Source: Mortierella alpina
Taxonomy: Eukaryota > Mortierellomycota > Mortierellomycetes > Mortierellales > Mortierellaceae
Direction: 5' to 3'
Length of the DNA: 64,000 nucleotides
Assembly (NCBI GenBank): GCA_029449245.1
Contig: JANATF010000004.1
Span: 2,666,001-2,730,000, forward strand
Below the pieces are notes generated by a model. That model was not told where the DNA came from. It saw nothing but the letters and a program-made list of their open reading frames with translations, and did no database searches. The translations under genes and the position numbers were made by a program. Shown here piece after piece: positions 35,495 to 45,123 of this stretch; position 1 is the stretch's first letter; every line of letters starts with the position of its first letter.

Positions 35495-37552
35495 ATGCCG
35501 TCTCTTTCCGAACCAAAGACATACTCCAACAGGAGCTTAGAGAAGCTTTTCCGCAGCCCAGTGACCCAGCAGATGATTGGTGAGTACTGACTGACCCATG
35601 GATTGCTTTGCATCCTCATCCTACCCTCATCCTACCCACACCACTCTCCTGCACGACCGTCCTCCCTCTTGTCCATCCTCCTTCCCTTGTTACTTCGTTT
35701 CCCTCCCGCCCAATCTGCCCCTATTGCGACGCACCTGTCAACAGATTCGACATCGCTGGGACCACGCGCGGTCTAGCCTAGACTGCGCTGCAAGGTCGTT
35801 GGTCCGGTTTTCTGGTCACCCTCAGCCTCTAATCTCTAATCGTTTGTTTATCTCCCGATTTCGCAACCGCAGATCACATTGCCAGTTATGCCAGCACTGT
35901 CATAGAGTGCAGCCCACCCCCGGTGATGGACCCTTACACCCTGCCATCGCCTCCCAACACGCCTGCAAATCGCTCGCGCATGCACAACAGCAGCCACCAC
36001 GAGCCCTCCGTCGTCGTGGTCCCGCCATTGAACGACTTTATCCGGCTACTGGTCCTCAACTCGAACGTACAGTCCTCGACACTGTTGCCCACTCTTGTGT
36101 ACCTTGAGCGTCTCAAGTACAAGCTTCCTGTCGCTGCAAAGGGTATGTGTTTGTTTCTTTGTTCACGATGACACCTTGGGTGAATGTGGTATGGAGCAGC
36201 GTCCAAAAAAACTATTGCAATGGAGATCTGTGCAGCTTGGTCAAGTCACACACAATCCACGTTCTATTCCCCTCTTGTTCTTTTATCTGTTCACTCTCAT
36301 CTTCCCTCTCTCGCTCAACTACATCCTGGTCATTGACTTTTGGTTTCATCCATCAGCAACTTCCAGAAGTCATGCGTTTGCATGAACGTGTGGTGCGGTA
36401 CTTTTCTTTATAATAAGGAAAAGTTGTTTCCATAAGGAAGCAGTTGTTTTCTTCGCAGTCCATTGTTCCACGGCTTCGATACATCTTCATCTGTTATAGT
36501 CTAACGGTGTGTTTACCCCGATCTGATCTCGATCGATGAGAGCCCACAGCTTCACACGTTTGCTGGTACAAATTGCTGTTGCGCGAAAGCATGGCGTTGT
36601 TCTTAGATTATTTTGTGCTTCGCGAATGCGGTCATTGTTGTATTCCTTGTAGTACCAACACGGCATTAGCCTTCTGCCATCACGTACAATTGACTGACCG
36701 CCTCCGTTTGCACGTTGATGCCAATTAGGTATGCACTGTACATGCCATCGCGTCTTCCTGGCCACGTTGATTGTAGCCGCAAAGTACCTGAATGACCAAT
36801 CGCCCAAGAACAAGCATTGGTCTGCACACTCGTCCGTGTTTTCTGTCGGCGAAGTAAATCTGATGGAGAAGCAGCTGCTGTCACTCCTGGATTTTGACCT
36901 TCGCATCACCGAGTCAGATCTGGCCTCCAGTCTTCAAGACTTTATGCAGCTGCAGTCTGCCACTGCGACTGCGGGCACCAGTTCATCTTCAGTCGCCACT
37001 CCAGCCACCTCCTCCGAGAATGCTGCCCGTTATGCGTCGTCTGCACCCAAGGCTGCGTCAGTTCCCTCCCCAACAAGCAGTTACCTTCCACTGGTTGCAC
37101 CAGTGAACCAGCTCAGCAGTAACAAGAGGGGTTCCAGTAACCGGCACGCCATGGCCGAAGAGGCGCCCTATGTACAACAGCCCCAAGAGCACTTCAAACG
37201 ACGCCCCTCTCTCCCTAACCAGCCTTGTTTAGAGGAGGGTGAGGTGATGCCAATGTATAAGGGACCCATTCGCAGCAATGAGGACCAGTACCCCTCTCCC
37301 GATGCCGGCCCCGATGGCCTTGCCATACCTGCAGATGCCCATGTTGCCAGCGCATGCGCCGCCCCTCACAATAGATGGATGGAGACGGGAGGAGGGTCGA
37401 TGCCGGGGTCTGCACCGAATCCTAGGCTGTCGCATCCACCAGTGACAAGCCAATATTATGCCACCTCTCAGCAGGGCTATCCTGCACGACTCGACCCAAC
37501 GGACCACAACCAGCAGGGCAGAGGCTACGGCTCAAGTCGTGCTATGTGTTGA
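35495..37552 (+). CDS. Pcl-type (Pho85) cyclin
   Basis: Exons 35495-35579, 35873-36142 and 36729-37552 (both junctions phase 1) give about 392 residues. The N-terminal helix [18 protein letters not shown] leads into a cyclin box: [51 protein letters not shown], then [20 protein letters not shown] and [10 protein letters not shown]-like ending. This arrangement (C-T-x-H-R-(V/I)-F-L then K-N-K-H-W) is typical of Pcl1/2/9-class cyclins, which activate the Pho85 kinase in G1 and polarity control. The C-terminal 230 residues are Ser/Pro/Gln-rich, probably phospho-regulated. Intron 2 is 586 nt, five times the local norm. No PEST program was run, but the tail composition fits an unstable cyclin. Confidence 0.9.
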
Positions 37553-37877
37553 GCGAGAGTTCACGTCCCTCCTGTTTTTTTCTTTGCTATTTGTTGTACA
37601 TTTTCCTGCCACCTTGACGCCTTTTCTTTAAAAAAACCAACCACCTGTACTTTTATCGTAGTGTGCAAAAAAAAACACCACCAATACAAACTTATGCTTG
37701 CTGTCGCAAGCTTCCCATTTACCCGACTGAATACAGAATTATGCTATGTATCAAGTGTCCCATTGACCCGAGACAGAAGGCCAGGATTCAAAAAATGATT
37801 GGTGATTGAAGAGACAGTCCCCCCGTGTCCAGCTATTTTTTTTTGCCTCTTGTGATATCACTTCATTCATCCACATC
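37553..37877. other. Spacer between cyclin and NAA38
   Basis: A 325-bp spacer between tandem genes. It holds the cyclin 3' UTR, two A-rich runs (about 37630 and 37667) and the NAA38 promoter. No gene or clear TATA box is seen. Confidence 0.55.
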
Positions 37878-38522
37878 ATGGAACCAAGAGAGGATCCGCC
37901 ATTGGTGGCCAAGCTACGGTCCTTACTGAATCGGAGCACACGGATTGAAATCACGGACGGAAGACTGTTTGTAGGACAGTTCATGTGCATTGATCATTCC
38001 AAGAACATCATTCTCTCGGGCGCGTATGAGTCTCGGCCGAGGGCACCAACGTCAGCGACCCAGCTCAGCCAGCTCAAAACCTCGACTTCGCAGCCACCAC
38101 CCACATCAACAACAGGCGGTGGGGATCCAGGATCTGCTACCATGAAAACCATCTTGCGGAACAAAAAGGAGGAAGCAGGCAAGTTCATCCCGTCGTTGCT
38201 ATTCATTCTCACTCGTGTGTTGTTTCCATCCATTTGCGTGGATATTAGGAGGAATGGCAGGAGGACTAAGAGAGGACTTGTAGAGAGAGAGAGCGGGAGA
38301 GAGAGAGAGAGAGCTTCTTATGTCGCACCCTATATGCTAGCTAACACCTCTCTTTTGCTGCGTGTGGAAATGTGTGTGGTCTCTATAGAGCAGCGCTTTG
38401 TGGGCTTGGTCATGATCCCGGGACATCACATCGTCAGGGCAGAAATGGACTTTAGTCACCTTCGAGGCGCGGATTCTAGGATAAAAACACCCACGTACAA
38501 CCTCGACTATTTGAGAGGCTAA
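37878..38522 (+). CDS. NAA38: NatC auxiliary subunit Naa38 (LSMD1, Sm-fold)
   Basis: Two exons (37878-38178, 38389-38522, phase 1) give about 144 residues. The Sm fold is split by a 40-residue insert: Sm1 half LLNRSTRIEITDGRLFVGQF-type sequence with MCIDHSKNIILSGAYE, then Sm2 half RFVGLVMIPGHHIVRAEMD. This matches LSMD1/Naa38, which with Naa30 and Naa35 forms the NatC N-terminal acetyltransferase acting on nascent chains at the ribosome. The intron donor is AG|GCAAGT, the optimal form of a GC donor, and is required to rejoin the Sm2 half as EAEQRFVGLV. The 210-nt intron has no in-frame stop, so a retained-intron transcript would encode a longer protein. Other LSM proteins are less likely because of the ...GLVMIPGHHI motif. 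Confidence 0.87.
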   Translation: MEPREDPPLVAKLRSLLNRSTRIEITDGRLFVGQFMCIDHSKNIILSGAYESRPRAPTSATQLSQLKTSTSQPPPTSTTGGGDPGSATMKTILRNKKEEAGKFIPSLLFILTRVLFPSICVDIRRNGRRTKRGLVERESGRERERASYVAPYMLANTSLLLRVEMCVVSIEQRFVGLVMIPGHHIVRAEMDFSHLRGADSRIKTPTYNLDYLRG

Positions 38523-38833
38523 AGAAAAAAAAAGCACAGCGGATGGGTTCCTTACATACGGAGGACATACGTTCACACGCCAGATGGTCGGAGGGGGGTG
38601 TTTCCCCCGTCACCACTCATTGTATAATACTTTCAAAAAATATATAATCCATTTTTTTGCGATATCTATGTAGTTATGGTGGTGTAAGCTGCATTTGAGC
38701 TGCGATAGTGAATCAACTTCGAAGGGGTGGGGGAGATGGGAATCGACGCAGGAAAGGAGATGAAACAAAGCAATGAAAAGAAAAAACACCTATGCAGACG
38801 GTAAAAAAAAAATGACGAATAATTCTTCCTTGT
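38523..38833. other. Convergent spacer, NAA38 and mS35
   Basis: A 311-bp region between converging stop codons with A/T-rich stretches (TATATAATCC near 38640; poly(A) near 38803). It serves as 3' UTR and terminator for both genes. No gene is seen. Confidence 0.55.
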
Positions 38834-39857
38834 CTATGCGGTCTCGGCAGCGGTAGCAGTGATAGTCGAAGTAGCGGTAGTAGTGGTGCTGGTAGTAGGG
38901 CGGTTCCACTCCTTGGGGAATCTGACCTTAGGCTTCATGTTCTTGGTAGCGTGTCTCAAATCCAAGGGCACATCGCTGACGGTCTCTGGTTCCTTCTTGG
39001 CCTCGTTGATCAACTTATCGAGTGTGTCACTCAACCATTTGAAGTTTTGGGACCGATCCTGAAACTTTTCACAGCTCATCTTGATCTGCTCCTTGACGGG
39101 ATCGTAACGAGGTCCGACCAGAAGCAGGAATTTGTGCAGTTCTGGGTTCGTCAATGGTAATGATTTCGTGTCGACTGTGAGAACGACCTTGCGTGCTGCT
39201 GGGTGATTGGGCTCGCCAATGTATGTCGAGGTCCTGAAGCGAAGGATCTGGGTGTTGGTAGGAGGCTGAAATGGCTTCACATAGGCTATTTAGATCATGT
39301 ATATCATTCATAGAAGATATTTTCTGGTCAGACGAGAGAGCGAAGTCTTGAACCCTTGCAACCAGATTTGCAGTTGCGGTTCCTGGAAGTTTGTCTCCGA
39401 TGTTGAAAGACGTGAAAAGTTTGACTTCTTACCCTTGAGCTTGGGAAGTTCGTATTTGGTGATACGGAGGTACTTTCTGACCTCACGCTGAGTCTCCAGG
39501 TAGTCGTGTCCGATCTACAAGGCATTCCACAAGGAGGCACAACCGTGTCAGTAGATCATAGCTATTGCGTCCTTTTATCCCTATGCTTTGCGTCTGGGCG
39601 CTTTAATCCATGGAGCGTGCCACCAGCAAAGTGATTTTTTTTTCCGAATGCATTACCGTGGCGGAATCGTCAAACTGGAATTCCTCGAGGTTGGTGATGT
39701 CCAGCATATCCTTCGAGTTGCCAGAGCTACGGATAGCGCCCATGGCAGACGAACGAGGTCTGTCAGAGGCAGGGAGCGAGGTCATCAATGTGCGGACGGC
39801 CAGCTTCTGTGCTGAGACGGCCATGCCGAGGGGTGTCCTTGTGATTGAGCGCAACAT
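38834..39857 (-). CDS. RSM24: Mitochondrial small-subunit ribosomal protein mS35 (Rsm24)
   Basis: Exons 39857-39657, 39514-39433 and 39285-38834 give about 244 residues. The N-terminus (MLRSITRTPLGMAVSAQKLA) is a basic amphipathic presequence. The MRP-S28/S35 domain spans about 95-215: TYIGEPNHPAARKVVLTVDT, HKFLLLVGPRYDPVKEQIKM and FQDRSQNFKWLSDTLDKLINEAK, all typical of the family, including the L-(A/V)-G-x-R-Y-(N/D)-P motif. It is a structural protein of the 37S mitoribosomal subunit head. The C-terminus is a Thr/Ala-rich tail after PKVRFPKEW. Length is below yeast Rsm24 (319), mostly from a shorter N-terminal region. Divergent from aldolase across 648 bp. Confidence 0.88.
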
Positions 39858-40505
39858 GGTGGATGTGTCTGTTCTGCGCCTAGGGTGGATTCCAGAGTCC
39901 TGCGTTGATGTCCGGATGCAATGAAGTCTGTAGGGGGAATAGCGAGAGGAAGGAGGCGGTGTGGCTTGGCTGTTTATTCTTGTCCGCGCAACCGTATATC
40001 ACGTGTGACTTTAGCTCTTACGCTGTTGCTTTGAGCGTGTGTAGAACGCGTACTTCAGTGTTGATGTATCATCGTTGATGCGAACGAAGGGACGAAGGAG
40101 AACATAGACGGACCATGCGTGGCAACTTCGCTCTTTGAGCTGTACGAATGTGAAGGCGAACGGTATTGCTGCAGTTGTGATAAGCAATCGAAGACGTCCT
40201 TCAGCAAAGATGGCTGGGAGCATGGATCAGCCCGAGTGAGCATATGCCTCGGCTTGTCTCAGCTGTGCTGTATGCAATGTCGGTTGCCTCGACACGGAAC
40301 ACCTGGCTTGGAAGCGCCTGCTGCAGCGGATCGCCAGAAGACGCACCGAGATCGATATGTACATATGTCATATCGTTCGGCTTATAAGCCACGGTTTCGG
40401 ATTTCTCACGAAACGGTCTTGCCGCCCTCCATCTCTCATTCGGTTCTCTCTTTTTTCACTTCCTCACCCCAACCTCATCCAAACACACACACACACATAT
40501 TCACC
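39858..40505. promoter_or_regulatory. Divergent promoter, mS35 and aldolase
   Basis: The 648-bp spacer serves a modestly expressed mitoribosomal gene and a highly expressed glycolytic gene. On the aldolase side are two perfect 12-bp palindromes (see 40355-40390), followed by a C/T-rich, ATG-free leader of about 115 bases ending CACACACACATATTCACC before the start codon. No coding region is seen. Confidence 0.6.
40355..40390 (+). promoter_or_regulatory. Paired palindromes, second one a TATA-like core, in aldolase promoter
   Basis: ATATGTACATAT (40355-40366) and GGCTTATAAGCC (40379-40390) are each perfect 12-bp palindromes, 12 bases apart. The second contains TTATAA at 121 bases before the start codon, a plausible core promoter position; the first could bind a dimeric regulator (inference). 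Confidence 0.5.
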
Positions 40506-42033
40506 ATGGGTCTCCTCGATATCGTTCCCGCCGGCGTCATCACTGGTGACAACGTCCGCAAGGTCTTCAACTACGCCTCCAAGCACGGATTCGCCATCCC
40601 TGCCATCAACTGCACGTCGTCCTCCACCATCAACGCAGCTCTTGGTAAACTGTCGTTTTTGTTTTTTTGTTCAACTTCTCTCCGCTGCACAGCTGCTACT
40701 TACTGCTGTAGTATCAAAGGTTATCTGATCTTTTAACACGGTCTTCACGAATCTGCGCATGTGTATGGTTGCTGTAGAGGCTGCTCGTGACGCCAAGTCG
40801 CCCATCATCATCCAGTTCTCGAACGGCGGTGCCGCCTTCTACGCCGGCAAGGGCATCTCGAACAAGAACGAGCAGGCCTCCATTCTCGGAGCCGTTGCTG
40901 GTGCTCACCACGTCCGCGCTGTTGCCAAGGCCTATGGCATCCCCGTCATCCTGCACTCCGACCACTGCGCCAAGAAGCTCCTTCCTTGGTTCGACGGTAT
41001 GTTGGCTGCCGATGAGGAGTACTTTGCCAAGCACGGCGAGCCCCTCTTCTCGTCCCACATGCTCGATCTCTCGGAGGACAGCAAGGAGGAGAACATTGAA
41101 ATCTGCGTCAAGTACCTCACCCGCATGGCCAAGATCAACTGCCATCTCGAGATGGAGATCGGTATCACCGGAGGCGAGGAGGATGGAGTTGACAACTCTG
41201 AGGTCGACAACGCTTCACTCTACACCCAGCCCCAGGACATTCTTGACATCTATAACGCCTTCACCAAGATCACCGACTTTTTCTCGATCGCTGCTGCCTT
41301 CGGTAACGTCCACGGTGTCTACGCTCCCGGAAACGTCAAGCTTCACCCCGAACTTTTGGGCAAGCACCAGGCTTATGTTAAGGAGCAATTGAAGCTCGAG
41401 AGCGATAAGCCCGTCTGGTTTGTCTTCCACGGAGGTTCCGGATCGACTGAGCAGGACATCAAGACTGCCGTCAACTTTGGTGTTGTCAAGATGAACGTAG
41501 ACACTGGTATGTTAATGGGTTTCGCGTATGGCCTTGTTAAAGTTCTGTTATCTGTCTCTGGTATCCCCAATCTGGCTTCGCTGGATCTGCGGTGCAATGG
41601 GGGCGATAAGAAATATGACAGTCTTCCAGGAATCTTTAATTGTATTATGCGTTCTTTATCTAATCGCGCGCTCTCCCCTCTCCTCGTGTATCATTGCCAT
41701 GTCCTCCACAGATACGCAGTGGGCCTACTGGAAGGGCATCAGAGATTTCTACGAGAACAAGAAGGTAAAACTTTGATCAAGTGGACAATCTTTTTCTTCC
41801 CCGTCCTTCCTTACTCTTGAATGTTACTCACATTTTTTTTCTCTTCATACGCCTCGCTGTCACTCAACCGTTGATAGGGTTACCTCCAAGCCCAGGTCGG
41901 AAACCCCGAGGGCCCCACCAAGCCCAACAAGAAGGTCTACGATCCCCGTGTTTGGGTTCGTGAGGCCGAGAAGACCATGGTCACCCGTGTCAAGCAGGCC
42001 TGCCAGGATCTCGGAAACGTTGACGTTCTGTAA
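40506..42033 (+). CDS. FBA1: Class II fructose-bisphosphate aldolase
   Basis: Exons 40506-40644, 40778-41506, 41712-41764 and 41878-42033 give 358 residues, the standard length for fungal class II aldolase. It cleaves fructose 1,6-bisphosphate to dihydroxyacetone phosphate and glyceraldehyde 3-phosphate in cytosolic glycolysis, and runs in reverse for gluconeogenesis. Zn2+ and catalytic motifs are present: VILHSDHCAKK (metal-binding His, catalytic Asp), HLEMEIGITGGEEDG, AAFGNVHGVY (metal His), FHGGSGS (metal His and phosphate loop) and MNVDTDTQWAYW, which is formed across intron 2. Codon use is extremely biased to C-ending codons (GTC, ATC, AAC, AAG), consistent with very high expression. Exon 3 is only 53 nt. 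Confidence 0.98.
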
Positions 42034-43177
42034 ATACGCTTCTCTCTCCTTTACCCATCACACCTTTGCAATAAAAAAAATACAGCGTGAGTAGCATCAC
42101 CCATTAAAGACGATTGCCGATAACATGTGTTACCTCAAGTACAGGACAGGCACCCCTGTTCTTCGTACACGGGCGGCTTTGCAAACCCCTGAGCAAAGAC
42201 AGTTGACCACCCTTTAACCTGAAGGTACGAGAAGGATGTAAATTGTACGTGTGATCATTTATGCAAGATGGGCTTCTTATGGCAGTTGTCACCGGTGCAC
42301 TGTTGCTGCTGGATGACGGTGATGACGCGCGCGCGGACTTAAATATCTTTTTGTCAGTGGTAGCACAAATGCAACCAAGAGACCAAAAATCACCTCACCC
42401 CTGCTCTTGGTGTGCAGCCATCGATTATTCCATTAAAGTTGCCACGCATACACAACAAAACAACAACAGCAGGGCACAACCGTCCAGCTCTCAATTGACG
42501 CTCTTGCGGTATTTCTCATCGTTGCTCAGTTACTCTCGTCCCTTTTACTCTGGCGTAAATGTTTCTCGCGAAGAATGACCCGAGGAAGAGAGCGAGCGAG
42601 AGTGGGTGAGCGAGAGCACGAGAATGGCAGGAATGAGAAGACACAGGTTAAAGAACAAAGAGTGAGGAGTGACAGGAATAGTAAAAGAAGTCGAGACCGA
42701 CAAACGAGCAGGGTACGGCTATTGTTTTGACGGTTCGTATGGCCGTAATAATGGCCTCCCCAAAGGACCAGAGGCGATTTGTTATTTTTAAAGTTCTTGC
42801 TCAGAGACGAGGTCAGGAATGAAAAATATATTTGGATGCCTGAAGATCACAAAGCTTCGCGGGCACAAACTGAGCGAATGACACACGTCGGCTGCGGACG
42901 CCTCTTTTTCGTGCCGGTTAAAAGGCGCGCCTTGCACCTTTTCGCATTCCTCATCTTTCTCTTTCTCTCGCATCATCATCCTTCTTGTTGCCCGTCCCAA
43001 CGTCCCCATCCATCTCCCCTTCTCCAGTTTTGCAGTCTCCTTCTCGACATCTCTCCATACCCCTCGCATACGTCTCGTTCACACTCGACCCGCCCTCGAA
43101 CCGCACATACAAGACCTTAGACTCCACCTGCTCCTGTGCCCCTTCCACAGCCAAACGTCCCTGCACTGCCCTACACC
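42034..43177. other. 1.14-kb intergenic region after aldolase
   Basis: Starts with the aldolase 3' UTR. The middle holds purine-rich GAGAGCGAGCGAGAG sequence (about 42589-42620) and no plausible exon. From about 42940 the + strand turns C/T-rich, a likely leader for the gene starting at 43178. Small open frames on both strands are not supported. Confidence 0.5.
42070..42075 (+). terminator. Poly(A) signal of aldolase
   Basis: AATAAA is 36 bases after the stop codon at 42031-42033, followed by an A-run. Position is close but fits a compact, highly expressed gene. Confidence 0.5.
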
Positions 43178-44715
43178 ATGGCCCAAGGTTTGAGACGAAC
43201 TCCTCTTCTGTCTTTTTATCTTGCAACGTGATGGCTATTCAGAAACACACTCACCCTCTGCTCTCCCGTACACCGTCGTCAATAGTGATGCACCTTGAAC
43301 AGTTCCGAATTAGCCAGGAGGCTGCTCGATGCTTCGACGATGACCTCGACTTTTGCCCAAGCTTGACCGCTAAGGAGGTAAAGCAACCGTTGTATTTTGA
43401 GCCCTGCCATTATCCCTATCCACCCCATTCCACTTCCCTTCCCACGGAGAAAAGTATATACCCGGCTAAAACAGGAAGGCGTGGCACATGTTTGCTAACA
43501 ACGCCCTCGAGCTCATGGGGATGGTGAACGGTGTGAGCATTGTTCCAAAAGGGCGCGAAGATACAGTTGGTGAGGAAGAGGTATATGCGCACTTCACAAT
43601 GTATCTGTCTCTCCTCGGTCTCAATAAAACAAGGCCGGGGCAGTGGGGTCACCTCACACAGAGCAGTTAGCAAGCAGTTAGGAGGGCCAGACGCTTGGAC
43701 TGGGGAGGAGGACGCACGACGCCCATGCGCAAGAGTTATTACTCTGCTGCATGGTTGTGGACGCATTTCTCCTCTCCCTATTCATGCACGCCTTATCCTT
43801 CTTTTTTTTTTGAATGTTTCTCATCTCCTCTCGCTCCCTCGCTCCCTTCCTCTCTGTTTCTTATTTCTCATGGTCTCTCGGAGTGTATCCTACCCATGCA
43901 TGTGTCCCTTTCCTCTTTTGTTTGTGTATGGATGCATGCGTGCAGGCTCAGGCTTTGTTTATTTCATCATACGGCATCATTTGTTTCCCCCACCAAACAC
44001 AGAATAAGGAGTCGCCGCGTGGACCCACCTTGGTCATTTACCACGTTGCGTATCCGTCAGCCGTGTGTTGGTCCAGCCAGAACTCGCGCTACAGTGGGGC
44101 GCACAGAGAATTGCGACCAAGGCAGACACTAACACGCGTACTCTTATATTCTTATAGTTGTCTGAGATCATCCTCGCGTCCATCCTTGCTCAAAAGGAGA
44201 CCCAGGCAAAGCAGTTGCAGCAGCAACGTCCGTCCCCTACTGCGACCTCTCCCACTAGTCCCACGAACTCTGGCTCCAGAGCCATTTCCATTGTGGACCC
44301 CACCAGCCGTACACCCTTGTACATCCCCCCCAGCACCACCGCAAAGTCCTCGAGCAACGGCTTTGCTCGTGGTGCTGGTCGCTATTCTGGGTCGACCACC
44401 CCCGCCACAGCTGGACTGATGGCTCCCCAGTCGCAGTCAGACTCGTATTTCAATATTACCCCAAGCCTGGGCCGACAGCAGCAGCAGCAGCAACAGCTGT
44501 TCAACAGCATGTATGGTTCCTATCCTTACCAGCACTCTCACCAGGCCTACACCATGGGAATGACCAGTCCCACCATGGACTCGTACTCGCCACCCCGCCT
44601 GGCCTCCAGGATACCTATTGTGAACCCCGATAACGGCAGCATTGTCTCGGTCCCTGAGGCCGCACCCACCGCTTCGCCCGCTTGGTACCAGAACCACTTT
44701 GTCGCTGTGCGATAA
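43178..44715 (+). CDS. Unidentified Gln/Ser/Pro-rich protein with short conserved-looking N-terminal block
   Basis: Exons 43178-43187, 43286-43377, 43479-43532 and 44158-44715 join in frame to about 237 residues. The first exon is only 10 nt (ATGGCCCAAG). The N-terminal 70 residues look globular and helical: MHLEQFRISQEAARCFDDDL, FCPSLTAKEAWHMFANNALE, LMGMVNGLSEIILASILAQK. The rest is disordered: Ser/Thr/Pro-rich, a (CAG)5-type Gln run near 44476, and Tyr/Ser/Pro repeats. The only phase-consistent path between exons uses acceptor 43478 and a GT|GTGAGC donor at 43533; other choices hit stops within a few codons. Intron 3 is 625 nt. I do not recognise the family. Alternative starts at Met in 43230 would give a slightly different N-terminus. 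Confidence 0.6.
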
Positions 44716-45123
44716 AGCCTTTATACCTCTTTACATAATGCCATTATATATATATACACCCTGTTCAATAGCCACCCCGCATTCTCAGCATCTGTTCTCT
44801 ACCCTTTCCTCGTCACTTCAGGCACGCACCAGCGTGCTTTTCTTCCTTTCTTCCTTTCTTCCTCCCCCTTCTATTATATCTGTAATATCACCTCCCCTTC
44901 CACATGCCTACATTTACAAGTACTACAAAATAAAACAGAAAAACCCTTTACAATTGTGTGTGTTGGGTGGACCTTTGGCCGCGAACTGTCACGCTGCATA
45001 AGAAAAATACAGTCATTTCGTCGCCTCTCTTTTTTTTCACATCGCATTTGGAAGACAGGGCACAGCTCATCAAATCCCGACCTTGCTTTTTCGCAACAAC
45101 ATCTCAAAAGTCATAACAGCGTC
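44716..45123. other. Spacer between Q-rich gene and thioredoxin-fold gene
   Basis: A 408-bp tandem-gene spacer. It has a TATATATATACACC element at 44746-44760, C/T-rich TTCC repeats near 44840-44870 and AAAATAAAAC near 44927. These are likely the 3' end of the upstream gene and the downstream promoter. No gene is seen. Confidence 0.5.

Noticed and set aside
38280-38311. AGAGAG repeat as evidence for a mobile element
   Set aside because: Simple microsatellite within the NAA38 intron; similar GA/CT tracts occur in many leaders and introns of this window.
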